A stretch of 57,406 nt of DNA from Erysipelotrichaceae bacterium (lineage in GTDB: Bacteria; Bacillota_I; Bacilli_A; Erysipelotrichales; Erysipelotrichaceae), in the NCBI GenBank assembly GCA_013334325.1, contig JAAXXT010000013.1:1-57406 (forward strand). Direction: 5' to 3'. Below are positions 18,136 through 26,384 of the stretch, piece after piece. The notes below the pieces were generated by a model that was not told the origin of the DNA, ran no database searches, and saw only the letters and a list, made by a program, of their open reading frames with translations. Position numbers and translations under genes: made by a program. The number at the start of each line of letters is the position of its first letter. Within the stretch, counting starts at the first letter, position 1.

Positions 18136-18482
18136 TTAATCGTTCTTATAGATAAACTCTAAGAGAATCTTCATCTCTATGTTTCTTTCCAACAAAGGCC
18201 ATGAGACAATGATGTCTTTATCTCCTTCTACAAAAGCAATGGAAGGTTCTATTAAACGATCCTTGTTCATAAGAGATAAAGAAAAAGTTTCGATGAAGAT
18301 TTACGACTTAAAAAAATATCATTCACTTTAGCGATCTTGCCTTATCTATTATAGAGTTCTGTCTTACGCGGCAAATAAGCTGTGACCTGCTCTAACTCAT
18401 TTCTCTTATGGTCGATTTCTTCCTAAACTGCTTTTCGCACATACCAAACAAGTGATTCATAAATCACATTCTGCACTCTCAT
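18136..18482 (-). pseudogene. Decayed small gene of unknown family
   Basis: A strong ribosome site (GGAAGGG) and an ATG at 18482 start a frame reading MRVQNVIYESLVWYVRKAV, then TAG, EEIDHKRNELEQVTAYL, PRKTELYNR, TAA, GKIAKVNDIFLSRK. The coding sense then resumes in another frame from an ATG at 18270 as MNKDRLIEPSIAFVEGDKDI and so on to TAA at 18136. The intact translation start with two stops and a frameshift shows a gene inactivated fairly recently. I cannot name the family. The rest of 17868-18625 contains only the 27-bp repeat and A+T-rich sequence. Confidence 0.6.
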
Positions 18483-18625
18483 AAAGGTCCCTTCCTTTTG
18501 GAAATTTCCTTACTTAGACAGAGCGTGAACATTAAGAACTTATCTTGCTTACTTCACTCACTATTTTATACAACGTATTCTATTCACAAGCACACCTGTT
18601 CATAAAAACCCCCTATGAGGAACCA

Positions 18626-19435
18626 TTAGAGCTTTTGTTTGAATCGATGGTGTCTTAAATGAGACCTAAACCATCCTTGAGAGACACTCGTCGAAACCAA
18701 AGTCTCATTTTTAGAGAGATGAGAAGGATTATCGATACATAAGAGATCAGCTGTTTTCAAATCGAATAGACGAATGAGTTCTTGATGGGCTTCTAATAGT
18801 CGTGCTTCTCTTCTTCCAGGCGCATGATGCGCATCTGAAGCAATCAACGAAATCAGATTATGTTCTATTAAAGCTAAGGCGACTTCTCGTGTAGAAGCTT
18901 TAGGATTTACAAAGAGACTGGTCTTATTGACTTGTAAAGAAGCACCACACATGATCCAATGTTTAACGGTTTTGATCGCGATCTCAGGATCACTGAAGTA
19001 TCGCTCAGGATGAGCGATGATGGCTCGTTTTCCTTGTCTTTGAAGTTCATTGAGGCTTTCAGTGATGAGAACTTCATCGAAAGGAGGTATGAACTCTATT
19101 AAGACATAATTGGTGTCCTGATAGCCCCAAAACTTACCTTCTTGGATGTATCTTAACCCATCTTCGTTCATCATGATCTCACAAGATAGTTTAAGTTCTA
19201 TGTCTAGATTATTGGTTTTAGCTAAATTTCTTAAATACTCTAGTTTAGTTTCTAGAAGGCTTTTCGATGTAAAAAACTTCCCGTGATATATGATATGAGG
19301 TGTCATAAAAATCAAGGCTATTTGGCTTTCAATCGCTTGAGATAGGAGAAGCAAAGCACTTTCTTCGCTTTGAACCCCATCATCTACCTGTGGGATCCCA
19401 TGGCAATGGGTATCTATGAATCTATTTTGTGAAAT
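18626..19435 (-). CDS. CpsB/CapC-type manganese-dependent tyrosine phosphatase, start codon abnormal
   Basis: The frame encodes a complete PHP-fold phosphatase: DTHCHGIPQVDDG (metal ligands), TPHI, CEIMMNEDG, AHPERY and ASDAHH. Such enzymes dephosphorylate the BY-kinase that controls capsule synthesis. The homologous N-terminus lies before the first ordinary start. The only codon that fits, after AGGAGAG, is ATT at 19435, and there is no in-frame ATG between it and the upstream TAG. A downstream TTG at 19354 would remove the HxH metal ligands. It may use AUU, or it may have lost its start, in line with the ruined modulator and kinase genes beside it. Confidence 0.65.
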   Translation of the reverse strand: MSQNRFIDTHCHGIPQVDDGVQSEESALLLLSQAIESQIALIFMTPHIIYHGKFFTSKSLLETKLEYLRNLAKTNNLDIELKLSCEIMMNEDGLRYIQEGKFWGYQDTNYVLIEFIPPFDEVLITESLNELQRQGKRAIIAHPERYFSDPEIAIKTVKHWIMCGASLQVNKTSLFVNPKASTREVALALIEHNLISLIASDAHHAPGRREARLLEAHQELIRLFDLKTADLLCIDNPSHLSKNETLVSTSVSQGWFRSHLRHHRFKQKL

Positions 19436-19813
19436 GGATCTCTCCTAAGACCGTTAGGCCGAGGTAGTGTACAACTTCTTGAGCACTCATGAAGGTGTTG
19501 TTTATGAGATAAGGTATTAAGATATTCCCTATGGCCAACATGAGTCCAATCAAAGTCCCAATGATCCAGTTTCTTAAAGAAGCAGGACATATAGGGATCA
19601 TGTTGGATGTCGCTGTGTCGACGATCTTTAGGTTATCTAGTTCCATGTCGGAATTGACCTTGGTGATAAAGACAGAAACCACTTAATTCGTAATGGCAGA
19701 GGAAAGATTAGGATCTGTTTAAGGTTTCTTCTTAGTAAGGCCAATTTCTCAAAGATACTGAGCTCTAGTCCTGAGGTCGTTTGCTCATCGATGTCAAATT
19801 GTGATTTATCCAT
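19422..19813 (-). pseudogene. Wzz/CpsC chain-length determinant (kinase modulator) with internal deletion
   Basis: The ATG at 19813, behind GAGGT, begins MDKSQFDIDEQTTSGLELSI and continues with the cytosolic leader and start of helix one. The frame then passes directly, and out of phase, into VSVFITKVNSDMELDNLKIV and the C-terminal half DTATSNMIPICPASLRNWII, GTLIGLMLAIGNILIPYLI, ending VHYLGLTVLGEI. That end is the Pro-rich plus second-helix region of CpsC. The periplasmic/external middle of the protein (about 100-150 residues) is missing and the ends are frameshifted, so it cannot work as a chain-length regulator. Confidence 0.75.
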
Positions 19814-19862
19814 GCGTTTACCTCACTTTAATAATACCTTATATTTTTTCTAAAAACCACAT

Positions 19863-20490
19863 ACTGAAGAGAAGTACATCAAGGAAATAAAAGAACCTTA
19901 TCGTCAATTATGAACCAACATTGAATATCCCAGCATCTCAAGTGACATCAATGTCTTTGTTTCTTCATTGGGTTCCGTCGAAATGAAAACTGAGACCACG
20001 GTTAACCTTACTTATGTGCCGGCCGGACGTAAAAAGAGGGTCTTATTGATCGATGCTGATCTAAGAATACCCGATGTCCATAAACTGTTTGATCAGTCTA
20101 AACGAAGCGGCTTGACCTATGCCTTGCTTAAAATTGGAACCGATGATTTCGATCTTACCAAGTAGATTCAATATGTCAAAGTTGATTAAGAGATCAATAT
20201 GACTTTATTACATGGATTTTGCTCCAGTAATACCTGTCACAGATACTTTAGCGATCGAATGATTTGCGGATCGCTAGTTTTTTTTGTCGCCAGTGAACAG
20301 ACCTAACGCGATCATGCTAAACATGCGCTCACTCTTTAGAAAGATATGGAGTGAAAGTCATTGGGGCAACCTTTACGATTATTACAATTACGCTTACTCA
20401 AAGACCTCTAAGAAACCGCAAAATATGGGTCAGCAACTTATGCTTAAACGTAGAAAAGAAAAAACGGTCAATAAGAAATCCTCTGAATAG
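19863..20490 (+). pseudogene. BY-family tyrosine kinase (CpsD/CapB type), degenerate
   Basis: Pieces of a capsular tyrosine kinase read in order: EEKYIKEIKEPYRQL, a TGA where Arg (CGA) is expected, TNIEYPSISSDINVFVSS, a ruined Walker A (LGSVEMKTETT instead of PGEGKTTT), then KKRVLLIDADLRIPDVHKLF (Walker A'). TAG follows at 20163, then PVIPVTDTLAI (Walker B region) with further stops, and after a frameshift a Tyr-rich tail (YDYYNYAYSK). At least three stops and a frameshift make it non-functional. It is convergent with, not collinear to, its usual partners. Confidence 0.8.
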
Positions 20491-20503
20491 TGGATTTCTT
20501 ATT
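20470..20503 (+). terminator. Terminator of the former kinase gene
   Basis: A 12-bp stem AATAAGAAATCC / GGATTTCTTATT with a 10-base loop overlaps the last codons of the kinase remnant. Confidence 0.7.
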
Positions 20504-20616
20504 TTAAGTATCTATATAGATTCTAAATAAGGCTATTTAGGATGATTGGTTGATATTTAAACACTTTCGTTTTATGATGTGAATAGAATATCCCTTCGAA
20601 TGAAAGGAGACCCTTT

Positions 20617-21375
20617 ATCGACTATCTCACTCGGATCTCCGCATCTGGTGCTTCCTTAGATGAAGCCAAAGAAAAATTAACCCAAATGGTTCCTAGTGAT
20701 CATGTTTTAGTCTTGTCCTATTATCGATCCGACTATGGTCTGCAAGCCCTCAAAGAAAGTGGTGACTCAGATGAGATCGCCATACGTAAGGTTGAAACCA
20801 AACTTCCTAGAAACGCTAAGGTCATTTCTAAGAAGCTTACCGTTCACGCCACCAATAGGACCCTTCAGGTCAGTGTGCCTGGAACTTTAAAGGAAGCATT
20901 AGAAGAAGCTAAGTTTTTGATCAGTCCGCCTGAGATCGTAAAGACAGGTAAACTAATTAGTCCTGCGAACAGTGGTGTATTTGGGATAGGCGCTAAAAAA
21001 GCTGTCTATCAAGTCATCGTTGGGCAACTCTCGATCGCAGAAGCAGTCTTTGAGACCCCAGTCGATCTAACTGGATGTTTAGGATCATCTTCGATGAAAC
21101 AACTCGTCGATGCGTTAAAAGGCTGGTATAAAGATGAGGCCTCAAAAGTAAGTTATCTTTTCTTACCTAATAAGCTATGTGATGAGTGTCAAAAACCATT
21201 ACGAATGAATCCTTTTAAAACACCTAATCATGTCTACTGTGAAAACTGTGCGAACAGTTATATAGGCAATACCAGTTGGGCATCTGCCTTAAGAAGCTTC
21301 AATCTCTATTTCGGTCCTGGGGTTCCTAAAGACATCATCGAATTGGCTGATAAAATAAAGAAGTCCGATCAATGA
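20617..21375 (+). CDS. Jag-N-like double-domain protein with zinc ribbon, probable AUC start
   Basis: The frame has two segments resembling the Jag-N/RRFEa fold: ISASGASLDEAKEKLTQMV, and VSVPGTLKEALEEAKFLIS leading to GVFGIGAKKAVYQVIVGQ. A C-terminal Cys4 knuckle follows (CDEC...CENC). Jag-N modules occur in KhpB/Jag and FapA proteins, some of which bind RNA or have undefined envelope roles. AAGGAG at 20605 is correctly placed for ATC at 20617, but the first in-frame ATG is 23 codons downstream at 20686 and would delete the first domain. The start is therefore either AUC or mutated. Function unknown. Confidence 0.55.
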   Translation: MDYLTRISASGASLDEAKEKLTQMVPSDHVLVLSYYRSDYGLQALKESGDSDEIAIRKVETKLPRNAKVISKKLTVHATNRTLQVSVPGTLKEALEEAKFLISPPEIVKTGKLISPANSGVFGIGAKKAVYQVIVGQLSIAEAVFETPVDLTGCLGSSSMKQLVDALKGWYKDEASKVSYLFLPNKLCDECQKPLRMNPFKTPNHVYCENCANSYIGNTSWASALRSFNLYFGPGVPKDIIELADKIKKSDQ

Positions 21376-21385
21376 TCGGACTTTT
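21361..21385. terminator. Bidirectional terminator between convergent genes
   Basis: AAGTCCGAT / ATCGGACTT with a 5-base loop overlaps the stop at 21373 and serves both strands. Confidence 0.8.
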
Positions 21386-21389
21386 ACAT

Positions 21390-22289
21390 TTAACCTAGAC
21401 TAACCTTATTTCTGCCTGTGTTCTTACTATGATACATCAAGAGATCTGCTCGTTGTAGGATCGATTCTGTGTTGTCTTTAGGATTTACTAAAGTAGATCC
21501 CATAGAAATGGTCATACTGAGCTCATGCTCATGATGTCTTAGTTTAGAGTTTTCGATTAGGCTTCTTATCTTTTCTGATACTTTAATTAGATCTTCAGCT
21601 TGGACATCAGAAACCAAGACAACGAATTCTTCTCCACCTAAACGACCTATGATGTCGTTTTTTCTTAAACTAAGGCTGATCGTACGAACCAATAACTTTA
21701 AGATCTCATCACCTGTCTCATGACCATAGGTATCGTTGATGTTTTTAAAATGATCGATGTCTATGAAACATAAGCCAAAAGATACTCCTACGGCCTTATA
21801 TTCTCTTAGTTTAGATTCGATAAGGGCCAATAGATATTTTCGATTAGGGATCCCGGTTAAGGCATCTTCTGAGGCTTCTTTCTGAAGACGTTCAAAATTT
21901 GATCTAAAAGATTTCTCGTTTTGGATCTCTGTGAAGATTTCTACGGCACCTGTAATATCACCTTGATTATTATGAATAGGCAAAGCTTTTACGATGACAG
22001 GTACACGATGTCCATCTTTGTGTTGAAGATATACATTCGTTGAGCGTGCTTTCCCATCTTCCATCGTTGCGTGTAGTGGACATCCATCGAAACATAAGGC
22101 TGAACCATTCTCATCGACGTGATTTAAAATATTGTCGTAGCAGTGGCGATGAACCACTTCTGATGAGGAAAAACCGGTGATCTGCTGGGCACCACTATTC
22201 CATGATGTGATGGTTCTATCTTGATCAACAAAATATACCCCTTCAAAAAGATTCTCTAAGATGGAAGCTTCTTCGTCTTTCTTTTTCAT
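21390..22289 (-). CDS. PAS-GGDEF diguanylate cyclase
   Basis: This is a 299-residue cytosolic protein. The N-terminal PAS domain (LENLFEGVYFVDQDRTITSW...) carries HCYDN and a CFDGCPLH cysteine pair, a variant seen in some redox- or ligand-sensing PAS domains. The C-terminal GGDEF domain has an intact GGEEF active site and, five residues earlier, RKND, the RxxD inhibitory site. It should therefore make c-di-GMP and be product-inhibited. It is translationally coupled (ATGA) to the upstream gene, which encodes a matching GGDEF/HD-GYP protein, so synthesis and breakdown are expressed together. Confidence 0.9.
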   Translation of the reverse strand: MKKKDEEASILENLFEGVYFVDQDRTITSWNSGAQQITGFSSSEVVHRHCYDNILNHVDENGSALCFDGCPLHATMEDGKARSTNVYLQHKDGHRVPVIVKALPIHNNQGDITGAVEIFTEIQNEKSFRSNFERLQKEASEDALTGIPNRKYLLALIESKLREYKAVGVSFGLCFIDIDHFKNINDTYGHETGDEILKLLVRTISLSLRKNDIIGRLGGEEFVVLVSDVQAEDLIKVSEKIRSLIENSKLRHHEHELSMTISMGSTLVNPKDNTESILQRADLLMYHSKNTGRNKVSLG

Positions 22290-24544
22290 TTCAGCTCTTT
22301 CAAATTGATTTCTTCGATATGAACAGGTTCTTCATCCATCATTTCAGTGAATAACTTTACCAAATGAGGATCGAATTGAGTTCCAGAACAACGCTGTATC
22401 TCTTCTATGGCTTGTTTTTTTGAGTAAGAGTGGCGATAAGCTCTTTCAGAGACCATCGCATCATAAGTATCGGCAATGGCGATGATACGCGCATTAAGCG
22501 AGATATCTTCTCCTTTTAAACCTCGTGGATAACCTAAACCATCCCATCGTTCATGGTGCTGAAGCACCACTTCTGCGATCTCTATGAATTCTCCTGAAGC
22601 CCCTAAGATTCGACTACCGATCTCAGAATGCTTTCTGATCTCATTGAGTTCATCTTTATCTAGTTTACCTGTAGAATTAAGGATCTTTTCATTGATACCG
22701 ATCTTACCTATGTCATGCATCAGTCCTGTCAATTTGATCTTCTTAATGTCTTCTTTACTTAATCTTGCCTTTTTAGCTAAAGCTCCACATACTTCACTTA
22801 CTCGTTTAGAATGAAGCATCTCTCGACTGTTTTTCTCAAATAAGGTCTTCATAATAAGATCTATCGTCTTAGATCTCATAGAAGAGCTTTCATAGACCTT
22901 ATGGGTATACATATCATCTTCAGTCTTCTTAATGATCAATTGGATGTCTTCATCTATGCTTTGTTTCGTTTGGGTCCCAAAAGAAACTGAGATATCTATG
23001 GTCGATGATTTCTCTAGACTTAAGTAGTATTTGAAGCGATTGATGATACGACTGGCTTCTTCAGCATCTGTCTTAGGCAAGATCAATATAAACTCATCTC
23101 CACCATGACGGGCAATGATGTCATCGACGCGACTTGCTTTTCTTAAAGCTTGAGAGACCTTGATCAAAAGCTCATCCCCTGTCGCATGACCAAATGAATC
23201 ATTGACCAACTTCAATCCATTCACATCTCCCATGACGATGGTCAATGGAAGATTACGAGAATTATCTAACCTTGAAAGCTCTTCTTCGAAGAATCGACGA
23301 TTGTATAATCCTGTCAATTGATCATGGAAGCTTAAGTATAGGATATTGTCTTGTTGACGTTTGGTTTCGGTGATATCTGTCACCAAGACCGCAAAATAAC
23401 CAACCTTAGGACAATAACTATGAACGGAATAGTATTTTCCTGTAGCGGCGTTGAAATTCTCGTAATAGCTTGCTTTGCCTGTTAGGGCCACTTTCCCATA
23501 CTCTTCGATCCAATAGGGTTCTACCCCAGGCATGATTTCTTTGATTCTTTTGCCTATTACCTGATTACTATTCAAACCTACGATCTTGATGTAACTTTCA
23601 TTGATCTCTTCAAAGGTATAATCGATGGGTCTCCCTGAATTATCAACGATGATCTTATGAAGGGCCAAGCCTTGATCCATTTGGGTATAGAGTAAACGAT
23701 ACTTCTCTTCGCTTTCTTGAAGCTTAAGTTCAGCGTTTTTACGTTCAGTAATGTTTCTAAAAATACCGAAGGTCCCAGTAATCTTATGGGCTTGATCATA
23801 GAGAGGACCCACTGTACATAGGTAATAACCTGAGCTCCCATTCTCAAGCATATTTTGTTGTTCATAAGTTACGATTTCAGAAGAACTAATGATATCGTTT
23901 TGTTTCTGTACAATGGCTTTCGCAATGATCTCGGGATACAATTGGTAATCATCGTAACCGATGATCTCTTTTCTTGCTTTTCCTATGAGTTTCTCAAAAT
24001 TCTGATTAATTAGGATATATTTCCCATTGATGTCTTTTACGAAGATACAGTCTGAAGTACTGTTTATCAATGAATCCATTAAGATCTGATTGTTTTTTAA
24101 ACTACGATCAGCCATTACTTTATCGGTGATGTCTCGCGCAAAAGCTGTACAACCTATAATGTTATGTTGATCATCATAGATAGGATTATATAAAGATTCA
24201 TAGACTCGGATCTCTTTGTCCCCATATTCTTGGATCGTTGAATGAGAGATGCCTTTTAATGCTTTTCCATAGTTTTCTTTTGAATTCACTTTATCAATTT
24301 CAGAGCTAACACAGTCAATCAGATTCATCCCTATCTTAACATCCACCCCATAGGCAAACTTCATAACCTTCTCATGGGTCTTATTAAAATAGAGATAGTT
24401 CAAATCATGATCAAGCGCTAAGATGATCATGTCTTTTGGGCTTTCTAGACATGCATCTAAAATCAGCTCAGATCGTCTGTTTTTTTCCTTTTGATTTAAA
24501 TCCTGAGACTTAAACGAAGCGGTATTCTCTTTTTTTTGGCTCAT
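22286..24544 (-). CDS. PAS-PAS-PAS-GGDEF-HD-GYP protein (c-di-GMP turnover)
   Basis: The 752-residue soluble sensor has three PAS modules (about 25-145, 150-270, 275-395), a GGDEF domain with GGDEF and the I-site RVDD, and an HD-GYP phosphodiesterase domain containing HDIGK and HHERWDGLGYPRGL. All catalytic motifs for both activities look intact, so it may be bifunctional or switch with ligand. No transmembrane helix is seen. The ATG at 24544 follows AAGGGGAAC. It is divergent from the glycine cleavage operon. No flagellar or PilZ gene lies in the window to suggest an output. Confidence 0.9.
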   Translation of the reverse strand: MSQKKENTASFKSQDLNQKEKNRRSELILDACLESPKDMIILALDHDLNYLYFNKTHEKVMKFAYGVDVKIGMNLIDCVSSEIDKVNSKENYGKALKGISHSTIQEYGDKEIRVYESLYNPIYDDQHNIIGCTAFARDITDKVMADRSLKNNQILMDSLINSTSDCIFVKDINGKYILINQNFEKLIGKARKEIIGYDDYQLYPEIIAKAIVQKQNDIISSSEIVTYEQQNMLENGSSGYYLCTVGPLYDQAHKITGTFGIFRNITERKNAELKLQESEEKYRLLYTQMDQGLALHKIIVDNSGRPIDYTFEEINESYIKIVGLNSNQVIGKRIKEIMPGVEPYWIEEYGKVALTGKASYYENFNAATGKYYSVHSYCPKVGYFAVLVTDITETKRQQDNILYLSFHDQLTGLYNRRFFEEELSRLDNSRNLPLTIVMGDVNGLKLVNDSFGHATGDELLIKVSQALRKASRVDDIIARHGGDEFILILPKTDAEEASRIINRFKYYLSLEKSSTIDISVSFGTQTKQSIDEDIQLIIKKTEDDMYTHKVYESSSMRSKTIDLIMKTLFEKNSREMLHSKRVSEVCGALAKKARLSKEDIKKIKLTGLMHDIGKIGINEKILNSTGKLDKDELNEIRKHSEIGSRILGASGEFIEIAEVVLQHHERWDGLGYPRGLKGEDISLNARIIAIADTYDAMVSERAYRHSYSKKQAIEEIQRCSGTQFDPHLVKLFTEMMDEEPVHIEEINLKELK

Positions 24545-24685
24545 CGTATGTTCCCCTTACTCTTCGCCGAATATTATTAAGTCATACATCTCATCTATAA
24601 ACTCATTATAGCAAATCTATATTTAAATCACCGACCTAAAAAATGTTTAAATCATATTTTCATAGTGCTTTTTAGCTCTGCTCAA

Positions 24686-24714
24686 TTGTGTTTAGAAGAC
24701 ATAAGGTCTATACT
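24686..24714 (+). promoter_or_regulatory. Promoter of the glycine cleavage operon
   Basis: TTGTGT (24686-24691), 17 bases, TATACT (24709-24714). Transcription should start near 24721, just before the riboswitch. The -35 box and spacing match the lplA promoter. Confidence 0.7.
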
Positions 24715-24738
24715 AGTAATAGATGTTTGATTGAAGAG

Positions 24739-24889
24739 ACCGGGAGAGATCCTTATCATTGGACGCCGAAGGCGAAGTGCGCACAAACGCTCAGGCAAAC
24801 GGACCGGTTTTGGACAAACCTTCGAAAAGAGAGACAACACACCGAAGAAGCAATCCCTAGGGAGAATCTTTCAGGTAAACAGACGAAGG
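24739..24889 (+). ncRNA. Tandem glycine riboswitch
   Basis: Two glycine aptamers lie in series. Aptamer 1 (24739-24808) is closed by ACCGG/CCGGT and contains GGGAGAGATCC, CGCCGAAGGCG and CTCAGGCAAACGGAC. Aptamer 2 (24819-24889) is closed by CCTTCG/CGAAGG and contains the GGGAGAATCTTTCAGGTAAACAGAC core. These are the conserved elements of the gcvT RNA motif. The 3' strand of the second P1 (24884-24889) overlaps the 5' arm of the downstream terminator, so glycine binding should prevent termination and switch the operon on. Short open frames crossing this interval are not genes. Confidence 0.93.
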
Positions 24890-24915
24890 CGCTTGATTTT
24901 TTTCAAGCGCCTTTC
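24886..24915 (+). terminator. Riboswitch-controlled intrinsic terminator
   Basis: The stem AAGGCGCTTGA / TCAAGCGCCTT with a T6 loop is followed by TTCTT. Its first four bases are also the end of the aptamer 2 P1 helix, making the two structures mutually exclusive. Confidence 0.88.
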
Positions 24916-24935
24916 TTATATAAAGGAGAAAATGA

Positions 24936-26003
24936 ATGGATAAGAAAACACCCTTATACGAAGCTCATATCGACCTAAACGCCACTATGGTTCCTTTTGC
25001 GGGCTATCTGATGCCTGTACAGTATCCACAAGGCATCCTGTTTGAACATCGTTCAGTAAGAGAAAAAGCAGGTCTATTTGATGTCTCTCATATGGGAGAG
25101 CTTCATCTTACAGGTAAAGACGCTCTGCGTAATCTCAATGCCTTGATCTCTAATGATTTTACCGATTTGGCTTTAGGTAAAATCAGATATGGGGTCTTGG
25201 TGAGAAAAGACGGAACTGCCGTGGATGATCTTTTGGTCTATCATATCGATGAAGATGATTATTGGATCGTCGTCAATGCCTCTAATACAGACAAAGACTT
25301 TGAGTATTTTACGAACAATCTATCAGGTGGAGCCGTCATCCATAATGAAAGCGATGAGTGGGGTCAAGTTGCCCTTCAAGGTCCTCTCTCAGAGAAGATC
25401 TTAAGAAAGCTTACAGATAAGATCCCTGAAGCTTATTATTCGTTTATCCAAGAAGTCGATCTGTCTGGAATACCTTGTCTTATTAGTCGCACAGGTTATA
25501 CCGGAGAAGATGGTTTTGAGATCTATTGTGCTAGCGATAAGGTCACTCATCTATGGAACACCTTACTTAAAGTTGGTGAAGAAGATGGCTTGGTTCCTTG
25601 TGGATTAGGTGCTCGTGATACTTTACGTTTAGAAGCAGCCATGCCTTTATATGGCCATGAGCTTAACGATAATACGACACCTTTTGAAGCAGGATTAAAG
25701 ATCTTTACTAAACTCGATAAACCAAACTTTATCGCTCAAGAGGCTTTATCTCAACCTGTCCTAAAAAGACGCATAGGGTTAACTGTGATCGATAGAGGTA
25801 TCGCACGAGAACATTGTCCAATCCTATTTAATGGAGAAATCGTAGGAGAAGTCAGTTCAGGAACCATGTCTCCTACTTTAGGTAAAGCCATTGCGATGGG
25901 ATACATCAAAGCAGAACTGTTTAATGAGACTGAGTTTACGATCGATGTTAGAGGAAGGTTATTAAAGGCAGAACGTACGAAGATGCCTTTCTATAAAAAA
26001 TAA
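24936..26003 (+). CDS. gcvT: Glycine cleavage system T protein (aminomethyltransferase)
   Basis: This 355-residue full-length GcvT moves the methylene group from aminomethylated GcvH to tetrahydrofolate and releases ammonia. Recognisable blocks are the N-terminal PFAGYLMPVQY, FDVSHMGE with the catalytic-region Asp, SRTGYTGEDGFE and GLGARDTLRLEAAMPLYGHE. AAAGGAG precedes the ATG. It is the first gene of a four-gene operon behind the glycine riboswitch. Confidence 0.97.
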   Translation: MDKKTPLYEAHIDLNATMVPFAGYLMPVQYPQGILFEHRSVREKAGLFDVSHMGELHLTGKDALRNLNALISNDFTDLALGKIRYGVLVRKDGTAVDDLLVYHIDEDDYWIVVNASNTDKDFEYFTNNLSGGAVIHNESDEWGQVALQGPLSEKILRKLTDKIPEAYYSFIQEVDLSGIPCLISRTGYTGEDGFEIYCASDKVTHLWNTLLKVGEEDGLVPCGLGARDTLRLEAAMPLYGHELNDNTTPFEAGLKIFTKLDKPNFIAQEALSQPVLKRRIGLTVIDRGIAREHCPILFNGEIVGEVSSGTMSPTLGKAIAMGYIKAELFNETEFTIDVRGRLLKAERTKMPFYKK

Positions 26004-26017
26004 ACAAGGAGCACAAA

Positions 26018-26383
26018 ATGAAAAGACTGTACGCAAACACACATGAATGGGTCATCGTTGAAGAAGGCAAAGATTTCGTAGTAGGCATCTCAGATTATGC
26101 CCAGATCGCATTAGGAGACATCGTTTTCGTAAATAGCCCAAGTCTAGGCGATAAAGTAACTCAAGGTGAAAGCTTTGGGGACGTTGAATCTGTAAAGGCT
26201 GTCTCTGATTTGATCTCACCTGTCAGTGGTAAAGTTGTGGCTGTAAACGACGCTCTACTCAATGCCCCTGAACTATTGAATTCTGATCCTCTAAATACTT
26301 GGATCATGAAGGTCTCAGGTAGTGTCAATGAAGCTGAGCTCTTAGATGAAGCTACGTATCTCGCATTAGATAAGGATCATTAA
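26018..26383 (+). CDS. gcvH: Glycine cleavage system H protein
   Basis: The 121-residue lipoyl carrier protein has the modification site ESVKAVSD, with lipoyl-lysine K60 in the hairpin. It shuttles the aminomethyl intermediate between the P and T proteins and the dihydrolipoamide dehydrogenase. It has its own AAGGAG and lies 14 bases after gcvT. Lipoylation here probably depends on LplA (2701), as no lipA or lipB is seen. Confidence 0.97.
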   Translation: MKRLYANTHEWVIVEEGKDFVVGISDYAQIALGDIVFVNSPSLGDKVTQGESFGDVESVKAVSDLISPVSGKVVAVNDALLNAPELLNSDPLNTWIMKVSGSVNEAELLDEATYLALDKDH

Positions 26384-26384
26384 T

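Noticed and set aside
20686-21375. Start at the internal ATG for the Jag-like gene
   Set aside because: It lacks a ribosome site and would remove the first conserved domain, whereas AAGGAG points to 20617.
24688-24978. Two open plus-strand frames of 70-96 codons
   Set aside because: They run through the tandem glycine riboswitch and its terminator; the RNA motif explains the sequence fully.
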